A stretch of 64,000 nt of DNA from Eubacteriales bacterium (GTDB lineage: Bacteria > Bacillota > Clostridia > Acetivibrionales > JANLFN01). This document shows, in pieces, positions 8,187 through 18,543 of the stretch. Each line of letters opens with the position of its first letter. The first letter of the stretch is position 1. Where the stretch lies: assembly GCA_024655885.1 (NCBI GenBank), contig JANLFN010000001.1, positions 186,001 to 250,000 on the forward strand. The letters run 5' to 3'. Made by a program: the position numbers and the translations under genes. Under the pieces are notes generated by a model, which saw nothing but the letters and a program-made list of their open reading frames with translations, ran no database searches and was not told where the DNA came from.

Positions 8187-10901
8187 CTATTTCTTTAGTC
8201 CGTCTAAAAGGGCTCCCAGTTCATCCAGCTGTTTTTTTAATGAATTGTATTTTTCTGTGATATCCATGATGAGCTTTTCCCTGGCTGCTTCCTGCGCATT
8301 TTTTGCAGGCTGCGGAGGCGCTGTGGCGGCAGGAGCGGGCACGACCCCTTTGAACAGCTGGCTTAATGCTTCATCCAGACTGGTACCGATACCGTATTTG
8401 AACTCCTCACCCTTTTGGTAGCCCACTACGATCTCCCGTACCTCCGGTATGGAAGATTCTCCTGCCGCCTGAATATAGATGGGTTCCACATAGAGAACGC
8501 TTTCCTCTATGGGAATAACCAGAAGGTTTCCCTTGAATACCCTTGACCCGCTCTGTCCCCACAGTGTCATGTCTTTTGAAACTTCATCAACCTGATTTAT
8601 TTTTACTTCTACCTGGTAAGTCCCGTATATATTCGTGTTTTTTGGAAAACTGAAAAGGATCATTTCTCCGTAGTGGTCGGTTGAATTCCTCACAGCCAGC
8701 CAGGAAATCATGTTGTTTTTATTTGACGGGGTAAAGGGCCTCATCAAAATCAGTTCTTCCTTTTCCCCCACCTTCCCCGGCAGCTTTATCATGTTATAAT
8801 AGGGCTCTATTTCACGCACCTCGTTTGCATCATTCCCCGTGGGAAGTTTTGCCACATCCCACAGGTCCTGGTTGGTATAGAAGGTGGTAACATTCTGGGG
8901 ATTTGCATCCGGGTCAAGGTGATACCTTTTTAACACATCCGATTGTATTCTAAACAGCAGTTCCGGGTACCTCAGGTGCTGTGCAATATCCGAGGGTATG
9001 GGCTCATCACTCAATACGCCGGGATAAATCTTTTTATAGGTATTTATAATGGGGTCATTCTTATCAATGATATAATACTTTACATTTCCGTCATAGGCGT
9101 CAATAACTATCTTGACCGAGTTGCGTATATAATTGAAGCTGCCGAAATTTCCCGCCGTCTGGGAATAAGGATAGTAATCCGTTGTGGTATAAGCGTCCAG
9201 TATCCACTTGAGCCTTCCATCAGACGTGGGCAGGATGTACGGGTCTTTGTCAACCGTGAGGAACGGCACTGCTTTCTGGGCCCTGCTTATGATTTCCCGG
9301 TTTAGAAGCAGCTTTGAATTGGGAGATACATACCCGGAAACAATCATATTCATATCTCCGTACTTTAAGGCAAACATAAGCCTGTTGATAAAACTGAGCT
9401 TTATTCCGCCTTTTCCCTTATAGTTGGTCTCGGTGTTTCCGTCATAATCAATTTCATTCAAACCGTTTGCCGCATTGACAATGACATAGTCCTTGGTCAG
9501 CTCTCCATAATAAATCCTTGGCTCGTTTATTTTAAGGTTTTTATCTATGGAATCCATTCTCAGTCCGCTTAGTATGAATTCTACCTGTCCTCCTGAAGTC
9601 AGCCTGTTAATGGGGTTGATCACAACACCGTATCCATGGGTGTACTTGTAAACCGTGTTTAAATAGGACTTTTCAGGAAGCCTGTTTTTGTCAACCTCTC
9701 TTGCTGTAATAAAGACGGGGATCTCTTTTCCGTTTATGGTATAATTGACGATGTCGCCGTCCTGAAAACTGTAAAAGTTGGTGTTGCTCTGGAGCTGAGT
9801 ATCACTGTCCAGGGTGGCCTTGTAATCTACAACGCGTATATTGTCCTTTGTAGCAAGGTTTTTGTTTATGATTTCCGGTGTCAGATCTTTCATTTCGGGG
9901 AATTCAATGTTTTTTATTTTATCTATGCCGTATGCTTCCCGGGTTTTTTCCATGTTGTATTTCAAATACGGGCTCTCTGCGCTTATGGCGTTAGGCTTTA
10001 CGATGAGAATTTGAACAACGATGGAGATAATAGATACCAGAAGCCATAGGGCCGGGTAAACGGCAATGGTGTAAGCCGATTTTTTCAGCTGCCCCTTCCA
10101 GATAAACCAGAAGGCAGCCACGACAATGACAGCGAGAAGGAAAGGGATTACGGTGTAGTATTTAAGCCAGACGTTTACATCCACATAGCTTGCACCAGTG
10201 ACATTGACCACATCCACCTTGGAATATAAGATGCCCTCCTTTAAAAATTTGTATGAAAAAGTCCGAATAAGAAAATATACGGCTATATTTACAAGGTTGT
10301 GGCGGATGATGCTTCTCACTTTGAGGTCACGGATTGAAAAGGCGTTGTAGGTCAGGAAAAACGCCACTGCATAGTACATAAGGGTGTATAGGATAATAAA
10401 CAGCCATAAGGCGGAAATGAACTCGTAAATTGACATCAAAAAAGGCCGTTGAAACACATAATAGCCTATGTCTTTCATAAAAATCGGGTCCGTCTTCCCA
10501 AAGCTCGTCCCATGGATAAAGGCCAATGCCTTCAGGTAAAAAAAATTTCTGCACCACACGGCCCCTAGAAGTGCAAAAACGGCTGAAATAGGGTAATTGG
10601 GCAGATTTCTTTGGGGAAGGCCGTTTTCATCAAGATATTTTTTGACATTCCTTTTAATAAAAATATTGGACATGCTTATTGAAATAAAAATGATTACAAA
10701 GGCCACTGCTGAAAACAAAAGCTTGTAGAAAAAGTTTGTTATAAAAACATTTTCCAGGTTGCCTATTTCTCTATACTGTATAAACTCCAGATAAAGGTTG
10801 TTTGCAATAAAAGCCAGGACCAACAGAGTGGCGACAATGCAGGCAATGATCAGTTTACCTGTTAAACCCCTTTTTTTAAGCTTATCGTAGTCGTAAATCA
10901 C
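8187..10901 (-). CDS. UPF0182 family large membrane protein
   Basis: 904 aa; several N-terminal TM helices, a large extracytoplasmic domain, and motifs such as KDIGYYVFQRPF and TTDYYPYSQTAG. Confidence 0.88.
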   Translation of the reverse strand: MIYDYDKLKKRGLTGKLIIACIVATLLVLAFIANNLYLEFIQYREIGNLENVFITNFFYKLLFSAVAFVIIFISISMSNIFIKRNVKKYLDENGLPQRNLPNYPISAVFALLGAVWCRNFFYLKALAFIHGTSFGKTDPIFMKDIGYYVFQRPFLMSIYEFISALWLFIILYTLMYYAVAFFLTYNAFSIRDLKVRSIIRHNLVNIAVYFLIRTFSYKFLKEGILYSKVDVVNVTGASYVDVNVWLKYYTVIPFLLAVIVVAAFWFIWKGQLKKSAYTIAVYPALWLLVSIISIVVQILIVKPNAISAESPYLKYNMEKTREAYGIDKIKNIEFPEMKDLTPEIINKNLATKDNIRVVDYKATLDSDTQLQSNTNFYSFQDGDIVNYTINGKEIPVFITAREVDKNRLPEKSYLNTVYKYTHGYGVVINPINRLTSGGQVEFILSGLRMDSIDKNLKINEPRIYYGELTKDYVIVNAANGLNEIDYDGNTETNYKGKGGIKLSFINRLMFALKYGDMNMIVSGYVSPNSKLLLNREIISRAQKAVPFLTVDKDPYILPTSDGRLKWILDAYTTTDYYPYSQTAGNFGSFNYIRNSVKIVIDAYDGNVKYYIIDKNDPIINTYKKIYPGVLSDEPIPSDIAQHLRYPELLFRIQSDVLKRYHLDPDANPQNVTTFYTNQDLWDVAKLPTGNDANEVREIEPYYNMIKLPGKVGEKEELILMRPFTPSNKNNMISWLAVRNSTDHYGEMILFSFPKNTNIYGTYQVEVKINQVDEVSKDMTLWGQSGSRVFKGNLLVIPIEESVLYVEPIYIQAAGESSIPEVREIVVGYQKGEEFKYGIGTSLDEALSQLFKGVVPAPAATAPPQPAKNAQEAAREKLIMDITEKYNSLKKQLDELGALLDGLKK

Positions 10902-10922
10902 ACGCTCACTCCTTCCCTTACC

Positions 10923-11828
10923 TTAGTCAAATAACGCTTCTATGAATTCCCTTGCGTTGAACTCCTGCAGATCTTCCATCTTTTCACCGACTCCCACAAG
11001 CTTGACCGGAATTTTCAGTTCCGATTTCACTGCTATAATTACTCCTCCCTTGGCCGTTCCGTCAAGCTTCGTCAGGATAATACCGGTAATATCCGACGAT
11101 TCGTTAAAGGTTTTGGCCTGGGCAATAGCATTCTGCCCTGTGGTGGCGTCCAATACCAGCAGCGTTTCGCGGCTCGCGCCGGGGAGCTCCCTGTCTATCA
11201 CCTTTGATACCTTTTTAAGCTCTTCCATAAGGTTTTTCTTGGTATGCAGCCTTCCTGCCGTATCGCAGATAAGTACATCCGCTTTTCGCGCTTTCGCCGC
11301 CTGCACGGCATCATATATTACAGCCGCAGGATCGGAGCCTTCCGAGTGCTTAATCAGGTCTACACCCACCCTGTTCGCCCATACCTCCAACTGGTCGATG
11401 GCCGCAGCCCGGAAGGTGTCTCCTGCCGCCACAATCACCTTCTTGCCGCTTTGCTTCAGCAAATTGGCAATTTTTCCAATGGACGTGGTCTTGCCCACTC
11501 CATTGACACCAATAACAATAATTACTGAGGGAGATGTCCCTATATTTAAACGGCACTCCCCTTCCATGACGTGAACCAGTTCCTCCTTCAGCAGATCTTT
11601 CACATCTGCGGGGTGAATCACCTTGTTTTCTCTAACCTTTTTCTTTAAGTCCTCAATAATTTTCATGGAGGTATCGATTCCTATATCGGAAGTTACCAGT
11701 ATTTCCTCCAGTTCTTCAAACAACTCGTCGTCAATTTTCCCGAAGGATACCAGCACCTTGTCTATCCTTTCGGTAATGCCTTTTCTTGTTTTCTCCAATC
11801 CCTCTTTAAGTCTGTCAAAAAAGCCCAT
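10923..11828 (-). CDS. ftsY: SRP receptor FtsY
   Basis: GVNGVGKTTSIGKIA; LICDTAGRLHTKKNLMEEL; LTKLDGTAKGG. Confidence 0.97.
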   Translation of the reverse strand: MGFFDRLKEGLEKTRKGITERIDKVLVSFGKIDDELFEELEEILVTSDIGIDTSMKIIEDLKKKVRENKVIHPADVKDLLKEELVHVMEGECRLNIGTSPSVIIVIGVNGVGKTTSIGKIANLLKQSGKKVIVAAGDTFRAAAIDQLEVWANRVGVDLIKHSEGSDPAAVIYDAVQAAKARKADVLICDTAGRLHTKKNLMEELKKVSKVIDRELPGASRETLLVLDATTGQNAIAQAKTFNESSDITGIILTKLDGTAKGGVIIAVKSELKIPVKLVGVGEKMEDLQEFNAREFIEALFD

Positions 11829-11907
11829 ATGCTTCCTCCGTATTTATCCAATAAAGTTCAGCGTTGAATGTTCAAAACTTTTAAATGATGCCAAACCTTC
11901 AACCGTT

Positions 11908-14900
11908 TTAACTTGCCTTTTCTCCTATTTTGACGGATACAATTTTTGAAACTCCCCGTTCCTGCATGGTCACTCCATACAGGGTATCCGACATCTCCAT
12001 GGTGCCTTTCCTGTGGGTAACCATAATAAATTGGGTTTCCTGGGAATATTTTCTTATATACTGGGCAAACCTGTATACATTGGCATCATCAAGGGCTGCT
12101 TCGATTTCGTCCAGTATGCAAAAGGGCGCAGGCCTCAAACGCAAAATTGAAAACAGCAGGGCTATGGCCGTAAGAGCCCTTTCCCCGCCGGAAAGAAGCA
12201 TCATATTTTGCAGCTTTTTTCCGGGCGGCTGGGCCTCAATCTCAATACCGCACTCAAGGACATTTTCCATATCCGTCAGTTTTAATTCCGCCCTGCCCCC
12301 TTCAAACAGTTCCTTGAATACGGTATTGAAATTATCGTTAATCCGTTTGAACTGCTCAAGAAACTGTTTTTTCATCAAAGAAGTCATTTCGCTAATCACC
12401 TTTCGCAGCTTTTCTTTGGCATTCTCCATATCATCCCTTTGAAATCTCATGAACTCATGGCGTTCTTTTGTCTTTATATATTCTTCGATGGAGCTTACAT
12501 TCACCGGTCCCAGTTCTTTTATTCGGTTTTTTAGGTCTGCGATCCTTTTCTGGGCCTGGGCAATGCTTCCTATATCCTTTTTCAGCGCAAGGGCATTCGT
12601 ATAGGTCATCTCGTATTCATCCCACATACGGTTTTGAATAGCCTCCATTTCGGATTCTATTTTGGCCTTCCTCACCTCTACCCTGTTGAATTCCTCCTGC
12701 AGCAGCAGGATGTTCTTGTTCACATCATTGATCTTATTGACAATTTCAGATAGTTCCTCTTCCACTACCTTCTTTTCTTCGGACAGCCTGTCTATTTCAA
12801 AGGTCTTACCAGACTTTTCCTCTTCATAGCCCCTGACAGTCTTAAGCAGGCCTTTGTTTTTTTCCCTGTAGGACTTTATGTCCTCACAACTTCTGTTTTT
12901 CTCATGATTCCTTTTGGAAATGCCTTTTAACAGGGATTCCCTTTCTTCTCTTACCTTTTCCAAAGCTTCCTTAACAGACTCCATGCTCTCCAGAATTGAA
13001 TTCACCGAGATTTTAAAATCCGTAATATCCCTGTGCAAAGCATCCCGGACCAACTGGTCCCCCTTGTGTTTTTCCTGGTATTCGGCTATAACCGCTTTAG
13101 TGGTGGAAATATCGCTTTCAACCTCAGCAAGCTCCTTATGATACTTTTCAAGTTCAATCTCCGTACTTTTTTCCTGCTTTATCAACTGCTCTTTTTCCTG
13201 TTTTAGCATCTCCATCCTGGCCTCGGCCCTGCTGATACTCTCTTCAACCTGTGCCAGTTGGCTCTCATCCCGCACCAATACCAGGGTGTCTGCTTTTAAA
13301 GCCTCTTCCTCCAGGGCAATCTCCTTGACAATCTCATTCAGGCTTGACATGGCCTCCTGTATGTCCTGCTGGGATTTTTTCTCCTCATTTTCCAGTCTCT
13401 CAACAAAAGACTCCAGTTCTAGTATTTCCCTGTTTCTGCTTAAAATACCCGTGCCTCTGCTGTCGCTGCTCCCTCCGGCTATGGAACCTACGGTACTTAT
13501 AATATCCCCTTCAAGGGTGGTAATCCGGAAACTGTATCCAAACTTTCTGGAAATTCTTATGCCTGCGTCCAGGTCATTCACCACGGCCACTCTCCCCAGC
13601 AGGCTTAACACAATCCCCCTGTATTCCTGGCTGCAGCTCACCAAATCGGATGCGACACCGCAAAAGCCTTCCTGCTTTTTCAGTTCTTCCAGTGTGGCGG
13701 CATCGAAATATTTCCCCTTTACCGAGCTAATAGGTAAAAAAGTGGCTCTGCCCAGCTTATTCAGTTTTAAAAAATCCACAGCTCTTTTTGCATCTTCCTC
13801 CGAGGTTGTCACTATGTTCTGCAAAGCACTGCCCAGGGTCATTTCTATGGCGGTCTCAAATTTTTTCTCCACTTTAATAATCTGTGCCACAGCACCATGG
13901 ATACCCTTGGCCAGTTCAGCCGAAGAATGGCATGACTGGAGAATACTCCGGACGCTTTTGTTGTACCCCTCCAAATTTCTTTCCATATCTTGGAGTATTT
14001 TTAATCTTGATCTTTTAAACTGCAAATCAGACTTTAAATTATTTTGCTTTTTGCTCAAATCCGCGAGTCTGGCGTCAAAATCCTCCTTCTGTTTATTTAA
14101 GCCGCTTATTTTACTCTCAGACCGGTGGATCCGCTCCCTGGTTTTGCGAAGGCTTTCAACCAGGTCTTCCTGTTTCATACCCTGCTTGTCTTTATCAAGG
14201 GCAGCCTGGTAAGCCTCGCGTTCAACGTTTTTCTGCCTCTTTCTCAGGTTTTCGATATGTACCTTAATATTGTTTATCTGGGTTTTTTTATCCGATAACA
14301 CGTCCAGCTTGTCCATGATACCGGCTTTAAGATTCTCAATATGCCTCTCATTTTCATCAAGGGTAGAGAGTATGTTTTCCATCTGCTTTTCCTGTTCAAT
14401 TAGTTTGACGGAATAGTCGTCATACTGTTTCTTAAGGTACTCTGCCTTCTTTACCTTGGCTTCCTCTTCTTTCACCATGCCATCAACTTTCCGTTGAATC
14501 TCCAATATTTCATTTTCAATACGGGATATATTTTGAGAAAGGTTGCTAATCTTCTCTTCATTCAGCCTGATTTCCGCTTTGCACCTTTCAAGGCCGCCCT
14601 CCAGGTTATAGTACTCACTCCGGGAGGTTTGGATCTTTTCCTCCAGCATCTTCAACAGCCTGCTTTTTTTTTCATTTTCGGATGTAATATTTTTAAGCCT
14701 TGTGTTTTCATTTTCTATGTTATCCTTGATAGTGGCGTATTGTGCCTCAAACTCTTTTAATTTCTCCCGGATCTTCGATATACTGTCCAAATACACGTTA
14801 ATCTCCAGCTCCTTCAATTCATCCCTCAGCGCCAAAAATCTTTTGGCTGTTTCGGACTGCTGCCTTAAGGGCTCAAGCTGGTTCTCCAGTTCCCCAATGA

Positions 14901-15507
14901 TGTCATTGATCCTTAACAGGTTTTGCCTGGTCATTTCAAGTTTCTTTTCCGCTTCTAACTTCCTCAGCTTATATTTCATTATGCCTGAGGCTTCTTCAAA
15001 AATATTCCGCCTGTCTTCGGATTTGCTGCTTAAGATTTCATCTACCCTGCCTTGCCCAATGATAGAATATCCGTCCTTGCCGATACCCGTATCAAGGAAC
15101 AGCTCATTTATGTCTTTAAGACGACATGACATCTTATTTATGAAATACTCGCTTTCACCTGAGCGGTAAACCCTTCTGGTAACGGTAACTTCGCTAAAGG
15201 CTACGGGAAGTGTGCTGTCCGTATTGTCTATGGTCAATGAAACTTCAGCAAATCCCATGGGTTTTCTGTATTCGGTTCCTGCAAAAATAACGTCCTCCAT
15301 TTTACTCCCCCGGAGGGTCTTCACGCTCTGTTCTCCCAGAACCCATCTCACGGCATCCGCAATATTGCTTTTCCCGCTTCCGTTGGGACCCACAATAGAG
15401 GTAATTCCCGGGTTAAAGTCCAGCGACAATTTTTCCGCAAAGGATTTAAACCCCTGGATTTCAAGTCTTTTAAGATACAATTCTTTACACCCCGTTATTA
15501 CATACAA
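11908..15507 (-). CDS. smc: Chromosome segregation ATPase SMC
   Basis: LKRLEIQGFKSFAEK; GPNGSGKSNI; hinge; LLSGGERALTAIALLFSIL. Likely TTG start at about 15480. Confidence 0.97.
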   Translation of the reverse strand: MYVITGCKELYLKRLEIQGFKSFAEKLSLDFNPGITSIVGPNGSGKSNIADAVRWVLGEQSVKTLRGSKMEDVIFAGTEYRKPMGFAEVSLTIDNTDSTLPVAFSEVTVTRRVYRSGESEYFINKMSCRLKDINELFLDTGIGKDGYSIIGQGRVDEILSSKSEDRRNIFEEASGIMKYKLRKLEAEKKLEMTRQNLLRINDIIGELENQLEPLRQQSETAKRFLALRDELKELEINVYLDSISKIREKLKEFEAQYATIKDNIENENTRLKNITSENEKKSRLLKMLEEKIQTSRSEYYNLEGGLERCKAEIRLNEEKISNLSQNISRIENEILEIQRKVDGMVKEEEAKVKKAEYLKKQYDDYSVKLIEQEKQMENILSTLDENERHIENLKAGIMDKLDVLSDKKTQINNIKVHIENLRKRQKNVEREAYQAALDKDKQGMKQEDLVESLRKTRERIHRSESKISGLNKQKEDFDARLADLSKKQNNLKSDLQFKRSRLKILQDMERNLEGYNKSVRSILQSCHSSAELAKGIHGAVAQIIKVEKKFETAIEMTLGSALQNIVTTSEEDAKRAVDFLKLNKLGRATFLPISSVKGKYFDAATLEELKKQEGFCGVASDLVSCSQEYRGIVLSLLGRVAVVNDLDAGIRISRKFGYSFRITTLEGDIISTVGSIAGGSSDSRGTGILSRNREILELESFVERLENEEKKSQQDIQEAMSSLNEIVKEIALEEEALKADTLVLVRDESQLAQVEESISRAEARMEMLKQEKEQLIKQEKSTEIELEKYHKELAEVESDISTTKAVIAEYQEKHKGDQLVRDALHRDITDFKISVNSILESMESVKEALEKVREERESLLKGISKRNHEKNRSCEDIKSYREKNKGLLKTVRGYEEEKSGKTFEIDRLSEEKKVVEEELSEIVNKINDVNKNILLLQEEFNRVEVRKAKIESEMEAIQNRMWDEYEMTYTNALALKKDIGSIAQAQKRIADLKNRIKELGPVNVSSIEEYIKTKERHEFMRFQRDDMENAKEKLRKVISEMTSLMKKQFLEQFKRINDNFNTVFKELFEGGRAELKLTDMENVLECGIEIEAQPPGKKLQNMMLLSGGERALTAIALLFSILRLRPAPFCILDEIEAALDDANVYRFAQYIRKYSQETQFIMVTHRKGTMEMSDTLYGVTMQERGVSKIVSVKIGEKAS

Positions 15508-15587
15508 GTTCTATCTATGTCAACACTTTTTAATTTTAACATAATTTATGCACTTTGCAAGGAAATAATAGGGACAGGGCAAAATAA

Positions 15588-15611
15588 AGGAGGCATGATT
15601 TTATGCCTCCT
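15588..15611 (-). terminator. Hairpin terminator downstream of the spoVS-like gene
   Basis: AGGAGGCAT / ATGCCTCCT stem followed on the minus strand by a T-rich tract. Confidence 0.7.
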
Positions 15612-15616
15612 ATTCG

Positions 15617-15877
15617 TCATCTTGGCTGGACAAGAAATTTTATTGCGGTCCTTTCCTCCCCGTCAATGTTTACTTCAGAAAACGCCGGAACCGCTATCAG
15701 GTCTATGCCGTTAGGTGCTACAAATCCTCGCGTAATCGCAATTGCCTTTACTGCCTGGTTTACTGCACCTGCACCTACAGCTTGAATTTCCACGCAGCTG
15801 TTATCCCTTAAAACTGCGGCCAGAGCGCCTGCGACGGATTTTGGCTGAGAATTCGCTGAAACCTTTAATACTTCCAT
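15617..15877 (-). CDS. spoVS: Stage V sporulation protein S-like
   Basis: MEVLKVSANSQPKSVAGALAAVLRDN...EIQAVGAGAVNQAVKAIAITRGFVAPNGIDL. Confidence 0.95.
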   Translation of the reverse strand: MEVLKVSANSQPKSVAGALAAVLRDNSCVEIQAVGAGAVNQAVKAIAITRGFVAPNGIDLIAVPAFSEVNIDGEERTAIKFLVQPR

Positions 15878-16032
15878 ATACGTCCCCCCATAATATGAAT
15901 TTGTGTTATATAGAATAGGTGTGGATTATAATTTCCCTTGCTTCTATATTCTTTATTTCCCTTTGAATTCCTGCATATGGAAATGATTTTTCGGATTCAT
16001 AGAATCCATAGGAATGACGGCATACTCCGGCA

Positions 16033-16743
16033 TCAGTTGAACTTACCTATAGCAGATTTTGCTGCGTTTTGCTCCGCTTCCTTTTTGCTTTTTCCCTCGC
16101 CCTGCCCCATAACCTTGTCCACTATTTTGACCTGTGAAACGAATACCTTGTTATGGTCCGGGCCTTTTTGCTCAATGATTTCATAGGTTATCTTTTTTTC
16201 GCCATCTTTTTGCACATACTCCTGCAACTGGGATTTGTAATCCATAAAAATATTTCCCTTCAACGAATCTTCCAATAACTGCTTCATTTGGCTGTGTATG
16301 AATTTTCTGGCGCTCTTCATTCCTCCATCCAAATAGATGGCCCCGATCAAAGCCTCAAAGGCATCTGAAAGTATGGAAATCCTGTTCCTCCCTCCGGTCA
16401 TTTCTTCCCCCTTCCCAAGCAGCAAGTATTTGCCCAGTTCGATTTTATTCGCACACTGCACCAGGGAGGCCTCGCAAACAATATTAGCCCTGATTTTGGT
16501 CATTTCTCCCTCATCCAGGCCGGAATATCTTTTATAGATGCTTTCGCTGATAATGATGTTTAAAACGGCATCTCCGAGAAATTCAAGCCTTTCATTGCTG
16601 GTGAGCTTTTCGTGCCTGTTTTCGTTTGCATAGGAACTGTGGGTCAAGGCCAGTATGGCATTATTTTTATCCTTGAAAGTATAACCTATGGCTCTTTCAT
16701 ACTCATTTATACTTGATAGCAGATGATTAAGATTATTATGCAT
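16033..16743 (-). CDS. rnc: Ribonuclease III
   Basis: NERLEFLGDAVLNIIIS; SDAFEALIGAIYLDGG; C-terminal dsRBD. Confidence 0.97.
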   Translation of the reverse strand: MHNNLNHLLSSINEYERAIGYTFKDKNNAILALTHSSYANENRHEKLTSNERLEFLGDAVLNIIISESIYKRYSGLDEGEMTKIRANIVCEASLVQCANKIELGKYLLLGKGEEMTGGRNRISILSDAFEALIGAIYLDGGMKSARKFIHSQMKQLLEDSLKGNIFMDYKSQLQEYVQKDGEKKITYEIIEQKGPDHNKVFVSQVKIVDKVMGQGEGKSKKEAEQNAAKSAIGKFN

Positions 16744-16916
16744 AATTCCTCCAAACCGTGAATAGGATCAAAAAGATTGAGGCTTAAGTAAAGGCAGGAC
16801 CGAAACTTGAATCTCAATCTTTTTCATCATATTCTCTCAATTTACACTTAATAAAAATATCTTAACAAGCAGATGGTCACTCTTTCAATAAACTTTATTC
16901 CATTATACCGTCAATC

Positions 16917-18152
16917 CTATACATATTTTTTGAAAAGAATTGCCGCATTATGCCCCCCAAAGCCCAGCGCATTTGAAATCGCATACCGGATATCCGCTTT
17001 CCGTCCAACATTGGGGACATAGTCGAGATCACATTCAGGATCCGGTGTCCCGTAATTTATTGTAGGAGGCAAAAATCCTTCCTTCAAGCTGAGTGCCGTT
17101 ATAATTGCCTCCACAGAACCTGCCGCGCCAAGAAGATGGCCGGTCATGGACTTTGTAGAACTTATTGCCAGCTTTCTGGCATGTTCGCCAAATGCCTTTT
17201 TCACAACCAGGGTCTCACTCCGGTCATTTAAAGGCGTTGACGTGCCGTGAGCGTTAATATAGCCGATATCCTCGGGACAAATGCCTGCATCTTCAATGGC
17301 CCGCTTCATGCACATTGCGCCTCCCTCGCCCAGGGGATCGGGGGCGGTAACATGGTACGCATCACAGGTGCAGCCGTATCCGACAATTTCTGCAAATATT
17401 TGTGCCCCTCTTTCCAGCGCATGCTCCATTTCTTCAAGTACAAGTATTCCGGCGCCTTCTCCCATGACAAATCCGTCCCTCTGTGCATCGAAAGGACGGC
17501 AGGCGGTATTGGGGTCTTCATTTGAAGTCATGGCTCCCATGGAACAAAAACCGGCAAAGGACAGGGGCGTAATGGAAGCTTCCGCTCCACCGGTGATCAT
17601 TATATCCGCGTCACCTCGCTGAATAACTTTGAAGGAATCTCCTATGGCATTATTGGACGTTGCACAGGCTGTTACAACACACTCATTAAAACCTTTAAAT
17701 CCATACTCCATGGCAATACGCGCAGAAGCCATATTGGCTATCATCATGGGTATAAAAAAAGGGCTTACCCTGGAAGAACCTCTGTTTAGCAGAATGCTGT
17801 GCTGATCTTCCAGTGTTTCTATTCCTCCGATTCCTGAACCGATGATAACACCGGCACGGTATTTATCAACATCTTCCGGCTTAATACCCGACATTTCAAC
17901 GGCTGCTTTTGCAGCTGCCACTGCAAATTGGGTATACCTATCCATTCTCTTAGCTTCTTTTCTATCGATATAGTCCGTGGGTTCAAAACTTTTTATTTCA
18001 GCTGCGACTTTGGTAGGAAGATTGGCAACGTCGATTTTGGTTACATTGCTGATGCCTGATCTTCCAGCCTTTATTGAAGCCCAGAACTTATCTACTTCAC
18101 TCCCTAATGAAGAAATTATCCCCATGCCTGTTATAACAACCCTTTTCTTCAT
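16917..18152 (-). CDS. fabF: 3-oxoacyl-ACP synthase II
   Basis: [46 protein letters not shown]. Confidence 0.97.
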   Translation of the reverse strand: MKKRVVITGMGIISSLGSEVDKFWASIKAGRSGISNVTKIDVANLPTKVAAEIKSFEPTDYIDRKEAKRMDRYTQFAVAAAKAAVEMSGIKPEDVDKYRAGVIIGSGIGGIETLEDQHSILLNRGSSRVSPFFIPMMIANMASARIAMEYGFKGFNECVVTACATSNNAIGDSFKVIQRGDADIMITGGAEASITPLSFAGFCSMGAMTSNEDPNTACRPFDAQRDGFVMGEGAGILVLEEMEHALERGAQIFAEIVGYGCTCDAYHVTAPDPLGEGGAMCMKRAIEDAGICPEDIGYINAHGTSTPLNDRSETLVVKKAFGEHARKLAISSTKSMTGHLLGAAGSVEAIITALSLKEGFLPPTINYGTPDPECDLDYVPNVGRKADIRYAISNALGFGGHNAAILFKKYV

Positions 18153-18204
18153 AGCTCAACCTCCGAGGCAACCTTTATAAAATGGAAACAATTAAGAAGA
18201 CTAT

Positions 18205-18233
18205 AAAAAAGTCCCTTCTGGAGGGACTTTTTT
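18205..18233 (-). terminator. Intrinsic terminator between acpP and fabF
   Basis: AAAAAAGTCCCTTCTGGAGGGACTTTTTT hairpin abutting the acpP stop codon. Confidence 0.75.
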
Positions 18234-18460
18234 CATGTATTGTTTTTAATGTACTCAACAGCATCTCCCACTGTTGTAATTTTTTCAGCCTCACTATCCG
18301 GAATTTCCAAATCAAACTCCTCTTCCAGTGCCATAATCAGTTCAACAATATCCAGAGAGTCTGCCCCTAAATCGTCTATAAAAGAAGATTCCATTGTCAC
18401 ATCATCTTCTTCAACACCTAACTGTTCAACGATAATTTTTCTAACTTTTTCAAAAATCAT
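18233..18460 (-). CDS. acpP: Acyl carrier protein
   Basis: [21 protein letters not shown]...[22 protein letters not shown] with the DSL motif. Confidence 0.97.
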   Translation of the reverse strand: MIFEKVRKIIVEQLGVEEDDVTMESSFIDDLGADSLDIVELIMALEEEFDLEIPDSEAEKITTVGDAVEYIKNNT

Positions 18461-18543
18461 ACATTCACCTCCTTCCAAGGGGGGATCTTCTGTATCAATA
18501 ACTCCTATGTAACAGTATAGCAAAATGTTACATTAAGATATTA

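Noticed and set aside
10942-11574. 210-aa plus-strand ORF over ftsY
   Set aside because: Shadow ORF of a conserved GTPase gene.
13286-14212. 308-aa plus-strand ORF antisense to smc
   Set aside because: Low-complexity Ser/Leu-rich translation typical of a shadow ORF of coiled-coil codons; the minus-strand smc is unambiguous.
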